DNA of 64,000 nucleotides from Paenibacillus sp. BIHB 4019 (GTDB lineage: Bacteria > Bacillota > Bacilli > Paenibacillales > Paenibacillaceae). The position numbers were made by a program, and so were the translations under genes. How positions within the stretch are numbered: position 1 is the stretch's first letter; the number at the start of each line of letters is the position of its first letter. The notes beneath the pieces were generated by a model that was not told the origin of the DNA, did no database searches, and worked only from the letters and a program-made list of their open reading frames with translations. This document shows positions 36,851 to 45,400 of this stretch, piece after piece. The DNA lies in contig NZ_CP016808.1 in the NCBI RefSeq assembly GCF_002741035.1, positions 1,736,001 to 1,800,000 of the forward strand. The letters run 5' to 3'.

Positions 36851-38359
36851 CTAAACCTCGCGTCTAAAGTATCCGACGGAGCTCTCGGCTTCAAACGGGC
36901 TTTTTATATCCCCGCTTCCCCCGTCGACCAGAACGAGCTCCGCTTCTACCCGCTCGCCTGTCCATATATTCATCCAGTAGCCCTTCCACCTTTTAGGAAG
37001 GAAATCGGTAATTAAATTGGTCATGCCTTTCTTTGCATACAGCACCATCTCGGATTGATTCTGATCCGTTAAGCAGCGGCCGGCCCATTGTCGAACCAAA
37101 AGCGGCTGCGGAACAAGCGAGGTCCAGTCGATTTCTGTGAAAAATTGCTTCATGAATGAATATCCCGGCAAGCATAGCGACTTCGCGTTCCAATCCACGA
37201 TATCCCAAGCATGGTCTGTGTAGTAGTGAGTCGGATAGCCGCCAGCCATAACGACCTCGTACGCCCTTTCCAATACTTCAAGCGGCTCCTGATCCCAGCC
37301 CCATGCGCCTCCGTTAATATCCCCTTGCGGATGCTCATAGCCAAATTCTTCGTTAATGATCGGAATATTGCGGAGGGAATGCTGATGCAGAATCGAATGG
37401 TAAATATCCCAATGATTCTGATCGGTAACAAAATCAATTAGCGACTGAGTGCTCGGATCATAAGTAAAGCACTTGTCATCATGAATGGTCGTCATATGAC
37501 CGTAGGCATCCAAATCTCGCATTCTTCTCAAGCGAGCCGCAATGTATGCCTTGTCAGGCTCATAATAGCTTTCCTTGCTAAAGTTCCAAATCACATTCGG
37601 AAAGGCTTGATATCGCGCAACAAAATGATCAAAATACAAATCCTCTTCCGGAGAAAGCCGCACTGGCCAATTTACAAGCTTGTTATATACCTTCATATAA
37701 ATGTGTGCTTGCATGCCCCGTTCGTGCAGTGCCCACATCATTCGATCGAAGTGAGCAAAATAAGCTTCATTCAACTGACTGTAATCATGAGCCTCATGCT
37801 CCCCTAGCCACGGCAGAATCAAAGGCGGGCCATAATCAAACTCCGTTGTATTGCCTCCCCGCCACAATGTGTCGTGAGCATAGGAATTGATAAACAGATG
37901 GTTGAACCCATGAGCCGCCAGATCATCAAGCAATCGCTCCGTGCGATACAGGTTTTCTGACATTTGGTCCACCGACCATAGCCAGTTCACCTCGTAGCCC
38001 AGGGAGAAGAATGGCGTCCCATCGTGATGAACAAAATGTCTAGGATGGTTAGGATCAACCATCAAGACGCCATGCTTATTCGGGTTGGATGGAGATACCG
38101 CTTCAATCGAAAACGTCTTTCCTGACAATTCTGGCAACGAAGATTCAGTAACTAGACTCCATTCGCCAACAGAGATGGGTGAAAAACGAATGCACCATAC
38201 GTTTTCTTTTTTATAGAAGCCCGGAATTTCTAAAGCTTCGCCTTGCGGGCCTTTAGCAACCGCTTTCAAATCGACCTGATAAGGGTTTACGGTCTGGCTC
38301 CCTACAAGATCAATATCCAATGGATCGTATAGACCGGTTTTATTTTTGCTCGTTTCCAC
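36851..38359 (-). CDS. apiosidase-like glycoside hydrolase (DUF5060 + DUF4038 domains)
   Basis: A 502-aa protein with an N-terminal DUF5060-like beta domain (about 5-100), a DUF4038 TIM barrel (about 110-420, the domain of GH140 apiosidases; features include FSLGYEVNWLWS, NHLFINSY and INEEFGYEHPQ with a likely catalytic Glu), and a C-terminal DUF5605-like tail. No signal peptide, so it acts on imported material. The start is GTG at 38359 (GGAGGAG spaced 6); a longer TTG start overlaps that site. First gene of the operon. The link to apiose is by domain family, not by proven specificity. Confidence 0.75.
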   Translation of the reverse strand: METSKNKTGLYDPLDIDLVGSQTVNPYQVDLKAVAKGPQGEALEIPGFYKKENVWCIRFSPISVGEWSLVTESSLPELSGKTFSIEAVSPSNPNKHGVLMVDPNHPRHFVHHDGTPFFSLGYEVNWLWSVDQMSENLYRTERLLDDLAAHGFNHLFINSYAHDTLWRGGNTTEFDYGPPLILPWLGEHEAHDYSQLNEAYFAHFDRMMWALHERGMQAHIYMKVYNKLVNWPVRLSPEEDLYFDHFVARYQAFPNVIWNFSKESYYEPDKAYIAARLRRMRDLDAYGHMTTIHDDKCFTYDPSTQSLIDFVTDQNHWDIYHSILHQHSLRNIPIINEEFGYEHPQGDINGGAWGWDQEPLEVLERAYEVVMAGGYPTHYYTDHAWDIVDWNAKSLCLPGYSFMKQFFTEIDWTSLVPQPLLVRQWAGRCLTDQNQSEMVLYAKKGMTNLITDFLPKRWKGYWMNIWTGERVEAELVLVDGGSGDIKSPFEAESSVGYFRREV

Positions 38360-38414
38360 TTTGCTCTCCTCCAATGCTTCTTCTTTTAATCAGGCATGCC
38401 AAGGGTCTTTTGTA

Positions 38415-38435
38415 TTCCGTACACCGTATACGAAG
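38415..38435. promoter_or_regulatory. GntR-type operator upstream of the sugar-acid operon
   Basis: TTCCGTACACCGTATACGAAG contains GTATAC and tandem NNGTNNAC half-sites as known for GntR/FCD regulators. Its reverse complement, CTTCGTATACGG, recurs before the gntR gene (39229-39240). Position about 60-80 bp before the GTG start fits control of this operon. Confidence 0.6.
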
Positions 38436-38560
38436 TTATATAAAAAACAACTGCCTGCTCATTTTTCACCCTCTAAAACTCAATAGCTTATACAGTAGTT
38501 GTTCTTATGATGCGCTATTTAAGGCGAATGAATAAGTCGGCAGTAGATCATTTTTAACTC

Positions 38561-39199
38561 CTAGTCATTCTTACTCAACGATTCGATGGATTTGCGGATG
38601 TGGGAGATAGCCGCCTGTTCCGCTTCACTTTCCGAACGCTTCTTTAAAGCTTGAATAATGTCCATATGATCGGTAATCGTTTCTTGCGGCGAACGCATTA
38701 AACCTTTCAAATAGGTGATTCCCAGAACCTGAAACTGATCCAGAATACCGGACAGCATGTCACTTTTGGCATGTCTGGAGATGCGGTTATGGAATTCACG
38801 GTCAGCTTCCCGATATGCTGTCCAGTCCTCTTCCGTAATTTGGCTCATCGCTTTCGTGAAAAGATCCTCCAGCTCCTGGATTTCTTCATCTGTCATGTAG
38901 CGGACGCATAAACGGCTTGCCAAACCCTCGAGCACAGCACGAATTTCAAATGCTGCAATGATTTCATCAGGGCTGTAAGACTTCACGAATGTGCCTCTTC
39001 CGCTCGTTTCGATCAGACGCTCCTGAACAAGCTGGGAAATGGCTCTGCGCAGCGGAGTTCTACTCACGCCCAGAAGGCTTGCAAGATTATCTTGAACAAT
39101 TTTCTCGCCTTGTCTAAGCTGTCCGTCAAGAATCATTTTCTTTAATGACTTGTAAGTCAGTTGATCAAGGTCCTCATGTGCAATTTTCATAATGCCCAC
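38561..39199 (-). CDS. GntR-family regulator with FCD effector domain
   Basis: A 212-aa repressor-like protein. Winged HTH at about 10-75 (VSRTPLRRAISQLVQERLIE), then an all-helical FCD domain (about 85-205) with likely metal-binding Asp and His residues (YREADREFHNRISRHA). A GTG start at 39199 has AAGGAGG spaced 6-7. It precedes the operon by 200 bp in the same direction; shared operators suggest it controls both itself and the operon in response to a sugar acid. Confidence 0.9.
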   Translation of the reverse strand: MGIMKIAHEDLDQLTYKSLKKMILDGQLRQGEKIVQDNLASLLGVSRTPLRRAISQLVQERLIETSGRGTFVKSYSPDEIIAAFEIRAVLEGLASRLCVRYMTDEEIQELEDLFTKAMSQITEEDWTAYREADREFHNRISRHAKSDMLSGILDQFQVLGITYLKGLMRSPQETITDHMDIIQALKKRSESEAEQAAISHIRKSIESLSKND

Positions 39200-39228
39200 T
39201 TCGCCCCTCCTTCCTCTGTACTTGCAAT

Positions 39229-39250
39229 CTTCGTATACGGTACACGATAA
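39229..39250. promoter_or_regulatory. GntR-type operator upstream of the GntR gene
   Basis: CTTCGTATACGG followed by TACACGATAA; the first 12 bp are the inverse copy of the operator at 38424-38435. It is 30 bp before the GTG start, so it could mediate autoregulation. Confidence 0.55.
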
Positions 39251-39281
39251 TTGATTTTATTGTAGCTCCAACCTTGGGGAA

Positions 39282-39297
39282 ATGCAAGCGCTTTTTA
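39282..39297. promoter_or_regulatory. candidate CcpA cre site
   Basis: TGCAAGCGCTTTTT differs from the cre consensus by one base. It is about 85 bp upstream of the GntR gene start, where carbon catabolite control of the sugar-acid locus would make sense. The remainder of 39200-39510 shows no gene. Confidence 0.45.
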
Positions 39298-39510
39298 AAG
39301 CGTTGAGTCTCTGATTATGATCCCCCGTCTAACAAGAGTCATGCATATGCTTGGAACCCGCCATATATAAACGCCATAAACCCTATTGTATTTGCCTATT
39401 TAATGTTGAAAAATGGGTACTCTCACTTACACTTGTGTCTGCTTGCCAGAATATGATTGTTTAGAAAAGAACCGAACGTGCAGCGCATGCTTTGAAGGAG
39501 AGGTGGTTTA

Positions 39511-40365
39511 ATGACAGAGCGATTAAGTTCGATGAGATATGCCAGAAATTTGCGGAGGTTCTCAAGTCACGCACAGTATTTCATTAAAAAACTAGGCTGC
39601 AAGCAAAACGAACAGCTGTATTTCACTTTAGTCCATGACGATAAAAACAAAAATAAAAGATACAGCTCTACTTTAAATCATCCAGCAATGACACTGCATA
39701 AACCTCTAAGTTTGCTTGAGAGACGTACCACTGAATTCACGCTCTTTTCCAAGAGAAATAAACGCATACATGTCCTCAGCCAAAACAAACAAGGTTATGC
39801 CGTATTTATGGAGATCAACTACCGAGCAACAAGGACTAGCGATTTCAAAAAAATCAGGGCACAGTTCATTGATGTAGATCTGAACAAGATTTCCGTGCAT
39901 TTAGACACGAAAAAACAAGTCCAGCAGATGATTAAAGCGATTCAATCCGACCCTGAAGAACAGCTTCAATCGATTACCGTTACAAAAAATAAAAAAGGCC
40001 AATACCATCTGTTAGCTCTGCGAACAAAACAGAGAGTCATGCAATTGAAGAAGGCGTTTATAAATAAATTCAAGCTTCAAATCAAGGATACAATGATTAT
40101 CGAAACTAAAAACGGATATCATATTTATTGGGTTGTTCAAGGCGCATCCGTAAGCAAATTCGTTTCGATTCAAAAAGCTTTAGCCAAAAAATTCAGCTCT
40201 GATCCCCTAATAACCAATTTATCCAGAGTCATGCGTATACCGGGCTTTTACCATATGAAAAATCCTAGAAGCCCCTTTATCGTAAAGATTAGACAACTGG
40301 GCAGAAAAAAACCTTTTTCCCAAGAAGAAATTATTCAGTCTCTAGCATTAAAGCCCTTTAATTAG
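39511..40365 (+). CDS. stand-alone RepB/AEP-type DNA primase-like protein
   Basis: A 284-aa basic protein preceded by GGAGAGGTGG. Features of the archaeo-eukaryotic primase fold as in plasmid RepB primases are visible: a metal-binding DVD (Asp121 and Asp123 in FIDVDLNK), the ETKNGYHIYW motif (His204), and a DPLITNLSRVMRIPGFYHMK stretch (Asp231, Arg239, Arg242, Pro-Gly 244-245). It is AT-rich compared with its surroundings and has no helicase or replication gene beside it. The ssrA-like remnant follows 80 bp downstream. I infer a mobile-element or plasmid origin. Confidence 0.8.
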   Translation: MTERLSSMRYARNLRRFSSHAQYFIKKLGCKQNEQLYFTLVHDDKNKNKRYSSTLNHPAMTLHKPLSLLERRTTEFTLFSKRNKRIHVLSQNKQGYAVFMEINYRATRTSDFKKIRAQFIDVDLNKISVHLDTKKQVQQMIKAIQSDPEEQLQSITVTKNKKGQYHLLALRTKQRVMQLKKAFINKFKLQIKDTMIIETKNGYHIYWVVQGASVSKFVSIQKALAKKFSSDPLITNLSRVMRIPGFYHMKNPRSPFIVKIRQLGRKKPFSQEEIIQSLALKPFN

Positions 40366-40405
40366 CTTATATAAATGGTGCTTGAAACAGCTATTAACAT
40401 GTCTA

Positions 40406-40449
40406 AACGAGTAACCCCCCGGCTTTTTGTGGTCGGGGGGTTACTCGTT
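40406..40449. terminator. perfect inverted-repeat terminator next to the ssrA-like fragment
   Basis: ACGAGTAACCCCCC and GGGGGGTTACTCGT form a 14-bp perfect stem (extended by one base pair) over a T-rich loop. It lies 40 bp after the primase stop and touches the ssrA-like sequence at 40446, just as a terminator precedes the 3' end in the intact ssrA gene. Confidence 0.7.
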
Positions 40450-40534
40450 GGAAGCAAGGGAAGTGGAATCCCTGTCTGAGGATCGCGCCACACAGATATC
40501 TACGTACGGATGTAGTCACCATTTGGATGGCGTC
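40446..40534 (-). repeat. decayed duplicate of the tmRNA 3' end (candidate att remnant)
   Basis: From 40449 it matches the ssrA 3' end (49304 onward) at 45 of 55 positions, followed by further similarity (TGTAGTCAC and GATG) after a 3-base insertion. The T-arm stem is kept by paired change (GGGG/CCCC becomes GGGA/TCCC) but the CCA end is lost. It is not a working tmRNA. Duplicated 3' ends of tRNA and tmRNA genes commonly mark element insertion. Confidence 0.8.
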
Positions 40535-40548
40535 TCAAAATCGGTGGT

Positions 40549-41187
40549 CTATTTGGCTGCTTTTATTAGCTTCTTCGCTGCCTTTTGGACAGAGCTTTTG
40601 GAATGGGTCTCATAATCATAGCCATTTGCCAAAACTTCGGCCGCTAAACTCGGGGAGACCTTAGCGATTCCAATCATGGCCGTTAACAATTTAGATAGAA
40701 ATTTCTCCTCTAATTGAAGGAGTCCCTTCTTTAAGATCGGCAGAATCACTTTGGCTTCCGCTTCACCGCAGGATGCCAGCTTCCCCAAACAAAGGATAGA
40801 ATAGTCTTTTACGATTGTACTTTGATCCGAAAACAACCTCTCTTGTATTTCATCAAGTACAGCGAAAATTCGATTAGGTATGCTAGAACTTATGAGAGCA
40901 ACAGCATGCATGGACTCCCATCGCACCCGTGTATGTTTGTGGTGGATTGATACGAGCAGCTGCTCGGCATATGGCGCAGCTAGTTGAGGGTGAGTTTCTG
41001 CTACCTTTGTAAAAACCTCTGCGCAATCTCCTGCAAGCTTCACGTCCGATTGTAAAAGGCCTTCTGCAATTTGTCTTAATAAAGTCGGGTTTTCTATGCA
41101 CAATAACGCTACATGTTCATTCGATTGCTGTGTCGAATCTCCAGTCTGCGAGGACAACATTGAGACTACGGTTCCTCTCTCCTCCAC
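40549..41187 (-). CDS. HEAT-repeat-like protein
   Basis: A 212-aa helical protein rich in Ala and Leu, with consecutive helix pairs such as AAPYAEQLLVSIHHKHTRVRWE and IVKDYSILCLGKLASCGEAE, the pattern of HEAT/ARM repeats. GTG start at 41187 with AAGGAG 12 bases before it; the in-frame ATG 27 bases downstream is an alternative. Ends in a Lys/Ala-rich tail. The partner is unknown. It lies inside the ssrA-bounded region. Confidence 0.7.
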   Translation of the reverse strand: MEERGTVVSMLSSQTGDSTQQSNEHVALLCIENPTLLRQIAEGLLQSDVKLAGDCAEVFTKVAETHPQLAAPYAEQLLVSIHHKHTRVRWESMHAVALISSSIPNRIFAVLDEIQERLFSDQSTIVKDYSILCLGKLASCGEAEAKVILPILKKGLLQLEEKFLSKLLTAMIGIAKVSPSLAAEVLANGYDYETHSKSSVQKAAKKLIKAAK

Positions 41188-41359
41188 TTAACGATCACAC
41201 TCCTTGTTCACTATCAGGTTAATAGTATCTGCAGAATGGTGTCTTGGCAAACACAAATCGGTACTCTTCGTAAAGGCTATACCAGTAACAAAAATGGGCT
41301 AATGCACATAGACTGGGGTTGAATATATCCCCGATTCTTTTGCATTGGAGATGTGAAAA

Positions 41360-41533
41360 TTGAGCAATACAAAATATAAGGATAGAGCTCAGCAAATTCC
41401 CATGAAAAAGCTTTCTCCCGTAGACGATTTCTTTAACAGTATTCAATGGAGAGAGGTCTTTGCCAATTGGGCTGCAGAGGTAAGGGGTAACTATATACTT
41501 AGAACAGAACCAATGTTCAATAATCAGCATTAA
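41360..41533 (+). CDS. small ORF, 57 aa, TTG start
   Basis: A TTG at 41360 preceded by GGAG with 9-base spacing opens a frame to TAA with segments SNTKYKDRAQQIPMKKLSP and FFNSIQWREVFANWAAEVRG. An internal ATG (41402) is an alternative start. The charged amphipathic composition is protein-like and a terminator follows immediately. No family recognised. It could be chance. Confidence 0.4.
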   Translation: MSNTKYKDRAQQIPMKKLSPVDDFFNSIQWREVFANWAAEVRGNYILRTEPMFNNQH

Positions 41534-41534
41534 T

Positions 41535-41566
41535 TAAAAATCCACAACCGGATTCGGTTGTGGATT
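41535..41566. terminator. bidirectional terminator
   Basis: AATCCACAACCG pairs with CGGTTGTGGATT (12 bp, 4-base loop) flanked by A-rich and T-containing sequence. It separates the 57-aa reading frame (+) from the excisionase-like gene (-), serving both. Confidence 0.7.
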
Positions 41567-41593
41567 GGATTTCGTCTGCGGGAGCGCCATGTC

Positions 41594-41827
41594 CTACACG
41601 GCCCTATTCGCTACAATCTCGTCTATTTCACACTTCAATAACAGGTATCTATGGGCACTTCTCACAATCGGGACTTTTGTTAAGTTATATTTATCCACGA
41701 AGATCTTCATTTGGTCTTTGGAGAGACCCATTAACTCTCCTGCCTCCGTAACGGTTAATACAACTAAGTTGCTCGTTGCATTAAATGTCTTTTTCACTTT
41801 TAAATTCCAGTCTTCAAATCCGTTCAT
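41594..41827 (-). CDS. small excisionase-like helix-turn-helix protein
   Basis: A 77-aa protein; AGAGAGG lies 8 bases before the ATG. LTVTEAGELMGLSKDQMKIFVDK followed by YLLLKCEIDEIVA matches the winged-helix pattern of small MerR/Xis-type DNA-binding proteins (HTH followed by a wing and a final helix). Such proteins direct excision or regulate phage genes. It lies between ssrA-like elements, which fits a mobile-element remnant, but a plain regulator is possible. Confidence 0.6.
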   Translation of the reverse strand: MNGFEDWNLKVKKTFNATSNLVVLTVTEAGELMGLSKDQMKIFVDKYNLTKVPIVRSAHRYLLLKCEIDEIVANRAV

Positions 41828-41924
41828 ATTGAGTTTCCTCTCTCGTTCCTAATCGATCGGAATACTTCATTATATCATGACTTTAGACAAATACAGTTTC
41901 TATTCCGAAAATCCTATCCAACAC

Positions 41925-41954
41925 AAAACCCAGCCCTCATGCGGGCTGGGTTTT
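41925..41954 (-). terminator. terminator hairpin preceding the ssrA-3'-like hairpin element B
   Basis: AAAACCCAGCCC pairs with GGGCTGGGTTTT around an 8-base loop. On the minus strand it follows the hairpin element at 41958-41999. Confidence 0.65.
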
Positions 41955-41956
41955 CA

Positions 41957-41998
41957 TGGTGGAGGCGAACCATGGCTGTGCAAAACCATAATTCGCCG
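41957..41998 (-). repeat. hairpin element B ending in the last 12 nt of tmRNA
   Basis: TGGTGGAGGCGA is the exact last 12 bases of the ssrA gene (as minus-strand TCGCCTCCACCA). The following sequence folds as GGCGAA/TTCGCC with inner ATGG/CCAT. A second element at 46716-46756 has the same outer stem but inner GTGG/CCAC. Paired changes imply a conserved structure. Could be an att-type site or a small structured RNA in front of the terminator at 41925. Confidence 0.6.
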
Positions 41999-42299
41999 AT
42001 GCTTGATTCTATAATACCTTTTTATGAAATGAATGCTGCTTTTTGAAGATATCTCTGATGCATAGAGAATACAAAAGAACTCTCAGGCAAAATTATCGAG
42101 TTATTATTCTCGCGCAATAAATCCTTAGCCTCATACTGAAGTCCCTTTAACAAAATTTATATCTGCACCTTGAAGCAATTCTCCTGAATTATGCCCAACA
42201 GCAAGTAAATATTGCCGATAAGAGCATGGTAATTTAAGAAGAACTGGTCGACTTGCATCGTCTGGTTGATGATTACATGGAGTCTAAAAAAATAAAAAA

Positions 42300-42412
42300 C
42301 CCACAGCTTTTTTAAACTACATCCCTTTTACTAAACGCCATCTATCAAGTGGGATGCAGATTAATTCGGCTGTGGATTCGCATGGTGGAACGTAGCTTTC
42401 AGAACAAATTTC
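42300..42412. repeat. composite inverted repeats, element C
   Basis: CCACAGC (42302) pairs with GCTGTGG (42369), with CATCCC/GGGATG nested, and the sequence CATGGTGGA then opens a second hairpin (AACGTAGCT with AGCTATGTT). CATGGTGGA repeats the start of element B. Between 41999 and 42444 I otherwise see only broken reading frames (for example EELVDLHRLVDDYMESKK around 42235-42300) and no intact gene. Confidence 0.4.
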
Positions 42413-42444
42413 AGCTATGTTCACTTCCGACCAAAAATCCAATC

Positions 42445-45400
42445 CTATATAAAGCTTAATCGTTTAAGCATACGTGAGAGTAATGTAACCATTTCTGCAC
42501 GTGTTGCTTCTGCTTGCGGCTTGAAATTACCTTGCTGATCGCCCTTAATAATATCTAAACTAAGCGCTTGCTGAATAGAATCCACCGCCCAAGGTGAAAT
42601 AGTTTCCACATCTGCTAAAGCTAACTCCCTATTAGCTGTCTGCAAAGAAGGATTAGCATACGCAATTGCTCGGGTAAGCATAACCGCTAACTCCTCACGT
42701 GTCACACGGTTGTCCGGACGGAAAGTCCCATCACTATATCCCTTAATTAATCCCGCCTGCTCAGCTGCAATAACATCTGCTTCGTACCATTTTCTATCCA
42801 CATCAGCAAAGCTAAATTCATTGTTATTCAACGGAATCCCTATTGCACGTACAAGTAATGCGGCCGTTTCTGCTCGTGTCAGCATACCATTCGGATCAAA
42901 ATTCATATCGTTACGCCCCTGAACGATGAACTTAGCGGCAAGCAACTCTATATCCGACTTTGCCCAATGATTCTGCAAATCTACAAAGCTAACTCGGCGA
43001 TCAATTACGAAAAAGTAGCCGTTTCGCATACTCTTCACAATTGCTGTGACTTTACCATTCTCTTTTACAAATTGCGCGGGAACAAAGGTGAACGCTTGCT
43101 TCTCTTCATCCCAAAGTACAACTGTAGCAAAATCGGAATCTGGGGCATCCAGCTTAATCTTTCTTTCAACATAGGCTGTGAAAGCTGAGATCTCAGAGCT
43201 TCTACCTTGATCATCTAGTCCATTAACGTTGAACACAACTGGCCCTGCCCAAACATTTGCACCAAGACTCTTGTTAATTTCAACAAATTCTGTTTTTGTA
43301 TCTGCTCTGCCTATTTTAATGTTTAGATCATGATTATTCCCTGCAATCACTAGCACTTGAATTGGAATGGTAATTTCATCTTTTTTTGTAATAAATTGCA
43401 GTTTCATAGATGGGGCAATGGCCTTTAACTGTGTTAATGTCGCTTTACTAATTATAAACTCTGCGACTTCACTATCTGATTGGATTGCAACAAATCCTTT
43501 TTTCAAATCATCAAGTTTTAGTTCAACTCGCTGCTTTCCATTAGCTGACACAGCCTCAATGTAATAGGCTACTCCAGTACTTGTGTTGCTGTTCCCAATA
43601 ATGGCTCCTCCAGTACTTGTGTTACTGTTCGCGATAATGATTAGCGGATAAATGGCTTCATAAGTAGCACCATCAGCTGTTATCGTCGCTTTAAGTGTTA
43701 CGTTCTTATTCCCCTCTGTATAGGATGGGCGTTGTACATGACCTGTAGCACCATCTACAAATTGATTATTCGAGGAAGCCCATTGAATGCTTCTACCTTC
43801 ATCATCGGTTGCTGGAAGACCGAGAGGTCCAATAACTGATGAAGCAGTATCGTTAGTAGCATAAGTTAATTTCGGAACATCATACACGGTCAGCCTCGCA
43901 TTATTGCTCGTAACTTCATAGTTACCTAAACGTTGATTAGGATCAATTATTTCAGCCTCTATGGTATAACTTCCAATTGGACTGCTTTGCTCTGCAAGCG
44001 TCGCATACTTCACGGATATGTTGTCATTGTTCAGCACACCTGTTACAACACCGTCCAGGAAGGGATTCGCATTGTTCACCCAGCGCGAAATGGTGTGCGG
44101 CGTCACTGTCAGTTGTGCTTTTGTAATACTTAGACTACCTGCGGTTTTGCTTACTTCATAATTCCCTAGCTTATTATTCGGATCAACCAGTGCTGCTTCA
44201 ATCGCATAGCTCCCTACATCACTTGCTTGGTCAGCACTCGTTGCGTACGTTGCCGTTATGCCGTCTGACGATAAAGCGCCAGTTATTGCCCCTGTGAGAA
44301 CAGGATTGCTCGTTCCGTATTCACGCGTCGCATCATTTGCGGTTACTGTAAGTGACGCTTTCGTAACGCTTAGACTGCCTGCAGTTTTCGTTACTTCGTA
44401 ATTCCCTAATTTATTATTCGGGTCCACCAGTGTGGCTTCAATCGCATAGTTCCCTACATTACTTGCTTGATCGGCACTCGTTGCGTACGTTGCTGTAATT
44501 CCATCTGACGTCAAAGCGCCAGTTATTGCCCCTGTGAGAACAGGATTGCTCGTTCCGTATTCACGCGTCGCATCATTTGCGGTTACTGTAAGTGACGCTT
44601 TCGTAACACTTAAACTGCCTGCGGTTTTCGTTACTTCATAATTCCCCAGCTTATTATTCGGATCAACCAGTGCGGCTTCAATCGCATAGCTTCCTACATT
44701 ACTTGCTTGGGCAGCACTCGTAGCATACGTTGCTGTAATTCCATTTGACGTCAAAGCGCCAGTTATTGCCCCTGTGAGAACAGGATTGCTCGTTCCGTAT
44801 TCACGCGTCGCATCATTTGCGGTTACTGTAAGTGACGCTTTCGTAACACTTAAACTGCCTGCGGTTTTCGTTACTTCATAATTCCCCAGCTTATTATTCG
44901 GATCAACCAGTGTGGCTTCAATCGCATAGTTTCCTACATTACTTGCTTGATCGGCACTCGTTGCGTACGTTGCTGTTATTCCATCTGACGTCAAAGCACC
45001 TGTTGCCGTTCCTGTGAATACCGGATTGCTCGTTCCGTATTCACGCGTCGCATCATTTGCGGTTACTGTAAGCGGCCTCTTATCGACCCTCATCATAACA
45101 GATTCACTCGAAGTAAGATGGGTAGGGTCTCCAGCGAATTCCGCTGTTAACGTATGATTCCCTATTGCCGTATTAACCGAATAGCTAAATACTGCTTCAC
45201 CATTTCCATTCGTATTAGATGAACCAAGAACGGCTCCATCCAGGGAAAATGTGACTGTTTTATTCGATACTGCTTGATTTTGAGCATCAAGCAATGTTGC
45301 TCTAATCTCCTCCGTATTACCATAAGTTGTTGTAAGCTGGTCCATCTGCAATGAGGTCGAATAGTCCCTCTGCTGAGAAGCTACATACGTCCTGAACGCA

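Noticed and set aside
40427..40615. Plus-strand frame with LEAREVESLSEDRATQ
   Set aside because: It derives from the ssrA-like fragment and has no ribosome site.
41219..41530. 103-aa minus-strand frame opposite the small TTG-started frame
   Set aside because: It has no ribosome site and a Cys/Tyr-rich composition typical of shadow frames.
42235..42316. Frame reading EELVDLHRLVDDYMESKK near the composite repeats
   Set aside because: Considered as a Spo0E-like fragment but it is too short and lacks the signature; left unassigned.
44101..45078. Regular repeats as a CRISPR array
   Set aside because: Units are 240 bp, contiguous and coding; there are no spacers or cas genes.
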